18,457 bases of DNA, taken from assembly GCA_040757355.1 (NCBI GenBank), contig JBFLWY010000041.1, positions 1 through 18,457 of the forward strand, written 5' to 3'. The notes under the pieces are model-generated. The model was not told the origin of the DNA and searched no databases. It saw nothing but the letters and a program-made list of their open reading frames with translations. Made by a program: the position numbers and the translations under genes. How positions within the stretch are numbered: the stretch's first letter is position 1; each line of letters starts with the position of its first letter. Source of the stretch: DTYU01 sp040757355 (GTDB taxonomy: Bacteria > Bacillota > Desulfotomaculia > Desulfotomaculales > Ammonificaceae). Shown here piece after piece: positions 15,414 to 18,457 of the stretch.

Positions 15414-17211
15414 ATGGTTTCGACAATCTTCCCTGACGGCAGCAGGCGCGATTTCCCGGACGGCACAACTGCCGGCGGTGTCTTAAAAGAACTCGGCCAG
15501 CGGCTGCAAAAGGAGGCGCTTGTTGCACGGGTGGACGGCAGGGTGGTCGACCTTGCGACCCCGCTGCCGCAGGAAGCAAAGATAGAGTTTTTGACCTTTG
15601 CCGATGATGACGNNNNNNNNNNNNNNNNNNNNNNNNNNNNNNNNNNNNNNNNNNNNNNNNNNNNNNNNNNNNNNNNNNNNNNNNNNNNNNNNNNNNNNNN
15701 NNNNNNNNNNNNAAAGAACTCGGCCAGCGGCTGCAAAAGGAGGCGCTTGTTGCACGGGTGGACGGCAGGGTGGTCGACCTTGCGACCCCGCTGCCGCAGG
15801 AAGCAAAGATAGAGTTTTTGACCTTTGCCGATGATGACGGGCGCGTTGTCTACCGGCACAGTTCGGCCCACATCCTTGCGCAGGCGGTCAAAAGGCTTTA
15901 CCCCGGGGCCAGGCTGGCGATCGGTCCCGCAATAAGCGACGGTTTTTATTATGACTTTGATGTCCCGGAACCGTTTACGCCTGAGGACCTTGAGCGCATA
16001 GGGGCCGAAATCGAGCGGATAATCCGGGAGGACCTGCCGATAACACGGTTTGAACTTTCCCGGGACGAGGCACGGGCGCTGTTCGACGCGGCGGGCGAGA
16101 GTTACAAGGTAGAGATTATCGACGAACTCCCGCCGGAAGCGGTAATCTCGTGCTATCGCCAGGGGGAATTTGTTGATCTCTGCGCGGGGCCCCACGTGCC
16201 GTCGACCGGTTACGTGAAAGCGATCAAGCTGTTAAGCGTGGCCGGCGCTTACTGGCGCGGGGACGAACGCAACAAGATGCTCCAGCGGATTTACGGGACA
16301 TCCTTCCCCAAGAAGTCCCTGTTGGAGGAACACCTGCACCGGCTTGAAGAGGCCAAGCGCCGCGACCACCGCCGTCTCGGCGCAGAACTGGACCTTTTCA
16401 GCGTCCGGGAAGAGGGACCCGGGTTCCCGTTTTTTCACCCCAAGGGGATGGTCCTGCGCAACGAGCTCGAGTCCTTTTGGCGGGAGGAGCACCGCCGCCG
16501 GGGGTACCAGGAGATCCGCACTCCCATCCTCCTGCGGCGGGAGCTCTGGGAACGTTCCGGGCACTGGGACCACTACAAGGAGAACATGTATTTCACCGCG
16601 ATCGACGACCAGCCCTACGCGGTAAAGCCGATGAACTGCCCTGGCTGCATTCTGCTTTACCAGCGGCGGGTCCACTCCTACCGTGACCTTCCCATCCGGA
16701 TGGGCGAGATGGGGCTGGTCCACCGCCATGAACTCTCAGGAGTGCTGCACGGACTGATGCGGGTGCGGTCTTTTACCCAGGACGATGCCCACATCTTCTG
16801 CCGGGAAGACCAGGTAAAAACGGAGATACTTGCGATCATAGACATCGTGGAACACTTCTACCGTTCGGTGTTCGGCTTCGATTACCACGTCGAACTTTCC
16901 ACTAAGCCGGAGAAAGCGATGGGGGACGACGCCATCTGGGAACTGGCTACAACAGCGCTCAGGGAAGCGCTTGAGGCGAGGGGAATGCCTTATAAGGTTA
17001 ACGAGGGTGACGGGGCATTCTACGGGCCGAAAATAGACTTCCACCTCCGGGACTGTCTCGGACGGACCTGGCAGTGCGGCACGATCCAGGCAGACTTTGT
17101 TATGCCGGAGAAGTTCGACCTCTTTTACATCGGCGAGGACGGCCAGCGGCACCGGCCGGTGATGCTCCACCGGGTTGTTTTCGGCAGCCTCGAGCGGTTC
17201 ATCGCTATCCT
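15414..17211 (+). CDS. thrS: Threonine--tRNA ligase (interrupted by an assembly gap, 3' end missing)
   Basis: Charges tRNA-Thr with threonine. ATG 15414 follows AAGGAGG (15400-15406). True coding is 15414-15612 joined in frame to 15840-17211; the 100 N and the 127-bp repeat between are artefacts. The joined protein gives 523 residues. Order: TGS domain (about 1-62), editing domain with HSSAH (73-77) and CAGPH (181-185), catalytic core with zinc ligands C333 (MNCPGC), H384 (DDAHIF) and H510 (MLHRVV), and motif 3 HRVVFGSLERF. Spacing of the metal ligands agrees with the well-studied E. coli enzyme within one residue. The anticodon-binding domain (about 110 residues) is lost in the second gap. 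Nothing suggests the gene is broken in the organism itself. Confidence 0.93.
15486..15612 (+). repeat. 127-bp direct repeat flanking an assembly gap, copy 1
   Basis: Identical base for base to 15713-15839, with 100 N in between. It encodes part of the ThrS TGS domain, which occurs only once in the protein. Best read as overlapping contig ends that were scaffolded without being merged. Confidence 0.9.
15613..15712. other. Assembly gap of 100 N in thrS
   Basis: A run of exactly 100 N, a standard placeholder length. Because both flanks carry the same 127 bp, the true gap is probably zero, and bases 15613-15839 should be removed from the sequence. Confidence 0.95.
15713..15839 (+). repeat. 127-bp direct repeat flanking an assembly gap, copy 2
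   Basis: Second copy of 15486-15612. Reading continues in frame from here into the ThrS editing domain. Confidence 0.9.
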
Positions 17212-17311
17212 NNNNNNNNNNNNNNNNNNNNNNNNNNNNNNNNNNNNNNNNNNNNNNNNNNNNNNNNNNNNNNNNNNNNNNNNNNNNNNNNNNNNNNNNN
17301 NNNNNNNNNNN
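17212..17311. other. Assembly gap of 100 N, thrS 3' end missing
   Basis: The left flank stops in ThrS just after motif 3 and the right flank is already non-coding sequence upstream of infC. No sequence is shared across this gap. A normal ThrS C-terminus would need about 330 bp, so the real missing stretch is longer than 100 bp and could hold more than the end of thrS. Confidence 0.95.
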
Positions 17312-17377
17312 GCAACTGCTGTCAACTCTTTTATAACCTTGGGTAAAGAAAGGGATAAACCGGTTCCTTGGAATTTG

Positions 17378-17406
17378 TTGACGCCGTGTATTACCCGTGT
17401 TATAAT
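17378..17406 (+). promoter_or_regulatory. SigA-type promoter of the infC-rpmI-rplT operon
   Basis: TTGACG (17378-17383) and a perfect TATAAT (17401-17406) are 17 bp apart. Transcription would start near 17413 and give a leader of about 150 nt before infC. Confidence 0.75.
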
Positions 17407-17412
17407 ACCGCC

Positions 17413-17564
17413 AAAGATTTGGCGATAAAGCAGAAGCCATCCGCTTCTCACCTTACGGCGCAAGAGCTGCCAGTAAGGTTAAGATTGTACTGGAATGTCG
17501 AACATATAAGGCGGGTGGGCATACCCGCTTTTCTTTGTGGATAATTCTGGGAGGTGTATAGGTT
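17413..17564 (+). promoter_or_regulatory. infC leader with attenuator-like terminator
   Basis: The untranslated leader between the promoter and the infC start. It contains a terminator-type hairpin GCGGGT (17511-17516)/ACCCGC (17523-17528) followed by TTTTCTTT, only about 30 nt before the start codon and upstream of GGGAGGTG (17549-17556). In many Firmicutes this position holds the L20-binding leader that attenuates the operon when L20 is in excess; the sequence here is consistent with that, but I could not match the L20 binding site base by base. Confidence 0.6.
17511..17536 (+). terminator. Intrinsic terminator in the infC leader
   Basis: A 6-bp GC-rich stem with a 6-nt loop (GGGCAT) and a TTTTCTTT tail. 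Because it lies between the promoter and infC it must be read through, which points to regulated attenuation. Confidence 0.75.
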
Positions 17565-18128
17565 ATTACCAAGGACTTTCGCATTAACGAAGAGATCCGG
17601 GCCCGCGAGGTAAGGCTGATCGACGTTGACGGAACCCAGATCGGCATAGTTCCTTTCCGGGAGGCATTGCGGATCGCCGAGGAACGCGAGCTGGATCTCG
17701 TTGAGGTTGCGACGCAGGCCAAGCCGCCTGTATGCCGGATTATGGATTTCGGCAAGTACAAGTACGAGATGAGCAAGCGGGATAAGGAAGCCCGCAAAAA
17801 GCAACGGATCGTTAACATTAAAGAGGTCAAACTCCGCCCGAACATCGAAGACCACGACTTTCAGGTGAAGATGCGCAACGCAATGCGCTTTCTGAAAGAT
17901 GGCGACAAAGTAAAGGTCACCTTGATGTTCCGCGGGCGGGAGATTATTCACCCCCAGATAGGGCAGAAGCTTCTGCAGCGGCTGGCAGCGGAACTCAATG
18001 CTTGCGCGCTGGTAGAGCGGGCACCGAAGCTCGAGGGCAGAAATATGATTATGATTCTGGCCCCCAGGCCGGATCACGAAAGGAGGAGCAGCATTGCCGA
18101 AGATCAAGACTCACCGGGGGGCAGCTAA
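17565..18128 (+). CDS. infC: Translation initiation factor IF-3, AUU start
   Basis: A 187-residue factor that binds the 30S subunit and checks start codon and initiator tRNA. The start is the rare codon ATT at 17565: the frame is closed by TAG at 17559-17561, GGGAGGTG (17549-17556) lies 8 nt upstream, and translation from here yields the conserved N-terminus (M)TKDFRINEEIRAREVRLID. Later ATG-like starts such as TTG 17667 would delete most of the N-terminal domain. Domains: IF3-N (about 1-75), linker rich in Lys/Arg, IF3-C (about 80-165). AUU starts are known for infC of E. coli and Geobacillus and let IF3 repress its own translation. The last codons overlap rpmI by 35 nt, giving a slightly long C-terminal tail. 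Confidence 0.93.
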   Translation: MTKDFRINEEIRAREVRLIDVDGTQIGIVPFREALRIAEERELDLVEVATQAKPPVCRIMDFGKYKYEMSKRDKEARKKQRIVNIKEVKLRPNIEDHDFQVKMRNAMRFLKDGDKVKVTLMFRGREIIHPQIGQKLLQRLAAELNACALVERAPKLEGRNMIMILAPRPDHERRSSIAEDQDSPGGS

Positions 18129-18288
18129 GCGGTTTAAAAAGACGGCTACCGGGAAGATTATCGGGTGGCGCCCTAATAAGAGCCATCTGTTGGAGGGAAA
18201 ACCGAGTAAACGTACCCGACGCCTGCGGCATAAGACGGTTCTAGCTCCGGGGGATGCGGCTCAGGTAAGACGGCTTCTACCGTACTAA
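18094..18288 (+). CDS. rpmI: 50S ribosomal protein L35
   Basis: A 64-residue basic ribosomal protein. It begins with TTG at 18094, read as MPKIKTHRGAAKRFKKT, the conserved L35 N-terminus, and ends in RRLLPY as expected. AAAGGAGG (18079-18086) lies within infC. The 35-nt overlap with infC in the +1 frame implies translational coupling between IF3 and L35. Confidence 0.95.
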   Translation: MPKIKTHRGAAKRFKKTATGKIIGWRPNKSHLLEGKPSKRTRRLRHKTVLAPGDAAQVRRLLPY

Positions 18289-18311
18289 TCTTTATTTCAG
18301 GAGGTGGTTTC

Positions 18312-18457
18312 ATGCCGCGGGTGAAGTCGAGTGTAGTAAAGCGCAGACGGCATAAAAAGATATTAAAGCTGGCACGGGGTTACTGGGGAGCAAAGTCCAA
18401 GCTGTTTCGGGTAGCCAGGCAGCAGGTAATGAAGTCCCTGATGTATGCTTACCGTGA
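18312..18457 (+). CDS. rplT: 50S ribosomal protein L20 (5' part, cut by the window end)
   Basis: The first 48 residues of L20, starting MPRVKSSVVKRRRHKKILK and continuing with ARGYWGAKSKLFRVARQQV, as in the family. ATG 18312 follows AGGAGGTGG (18299-18307). L20 is an early assembly protein of the 50S subunit and in many bacteria the repressor of this operon. The rest lies beyond the window. Confidence 0.95.
   Translation, partial: MPRVKSSVVKRRRHKKILKLARGYWGAKSKLFRVARQQVMKSLMYAYR

Noticed and set aside
15486..15839. Tandem duplication of part of the ThrS TGS domain
   Set aside because: The copies are base-identical, exactly 127 bp, and separated by exactly 100 N. A scaffolding artefact explains all of this.
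15598..17346. Open frames that read through the N runs
   Set aside because: They are formed by ambiguous bases or by the artefactual repeat and have no biological basis outside the thrS frame.

Overview
The window looks like a chromosomal segment of an anaerobic, spore-lineage Firmicute (Desulfotomaculia/Peptococcaceae-like; genus not determinable by eye). The pointers are a T-box leader in front of thrS, the gene order thrS, infC, rpmI, rplT, many GTG/TTG starts behind strong AGGAGG ribosome binding sites, a DUF445 membrane protein, and a complete hyp set for [NiFe]-hydrogenase maturation. All genes are on the + strand. Two runs of exactly 100 N show it is a draft scaffold.

Layout. (1) 1-292: a terminator, then an AT-rich promoter region. 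(2) 293-5689: an alpha-glucan cassette with a DUF4912 protein, a GH57 branching enzyme fused to a GT4 glycosyltransferase, and a GH15 glucoamylase-type hydrolase; chain synthesis/branching and hydrolysis are encoded side by side. (3) 5690-6133: a gene-free stretch filled by nested inverted-repeat elements, plus a 16-bp palindrome just upstream of the next gene. (4) 6134-8029: a short cobalamin-independent methionine synthase-like (core MetE) protein and a PHP phosphoesterase of the HisJ type. (5) 8224-14291: hypA-hypB-hypF-hypC-hypD with overlapping ends, then a 449-bp interruption carrying an inverted-repeat element and unexplained sequence, then hypE. Together these proteins make the Fe(CN)2CO group and insert Ni into [NiFe] hydrogenases; no hydrogenase structural gene is in the window. 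(6) 14307-14918: DUF445 membrane protein. (7) 14904-17211: promoter, threonyl T-box riboswitch (specifier ACC) and thrS, broken by two assembly gaps. (8) 17378-18457: promoter, attenuator-like leader, infC starting with AUU, rpmI starting with TTG inside the infC 3' end, and the start of rplT.

The most unusual signal is a family of about 90-110 bp non-coding elements bounded by inverted repeats of the type CCCAGCACTCAA...TTGAGTGCTGGG. Two copies (5838-5939 and 13091-13192) are the same 102-bp element in opposite orientation. One (5738-5827) lies, with one of those copies, inside a diverged relative of itself. One of a different internal sequence (15079-15189) sits in the thrS T-box leader exactly at the 3' foot of Stem I. 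Another splits hypD from hypE. No transposase is present, so they look like MITEs or other non-autonomous intergenic repeats that settled in regulatory and intergenic positions.
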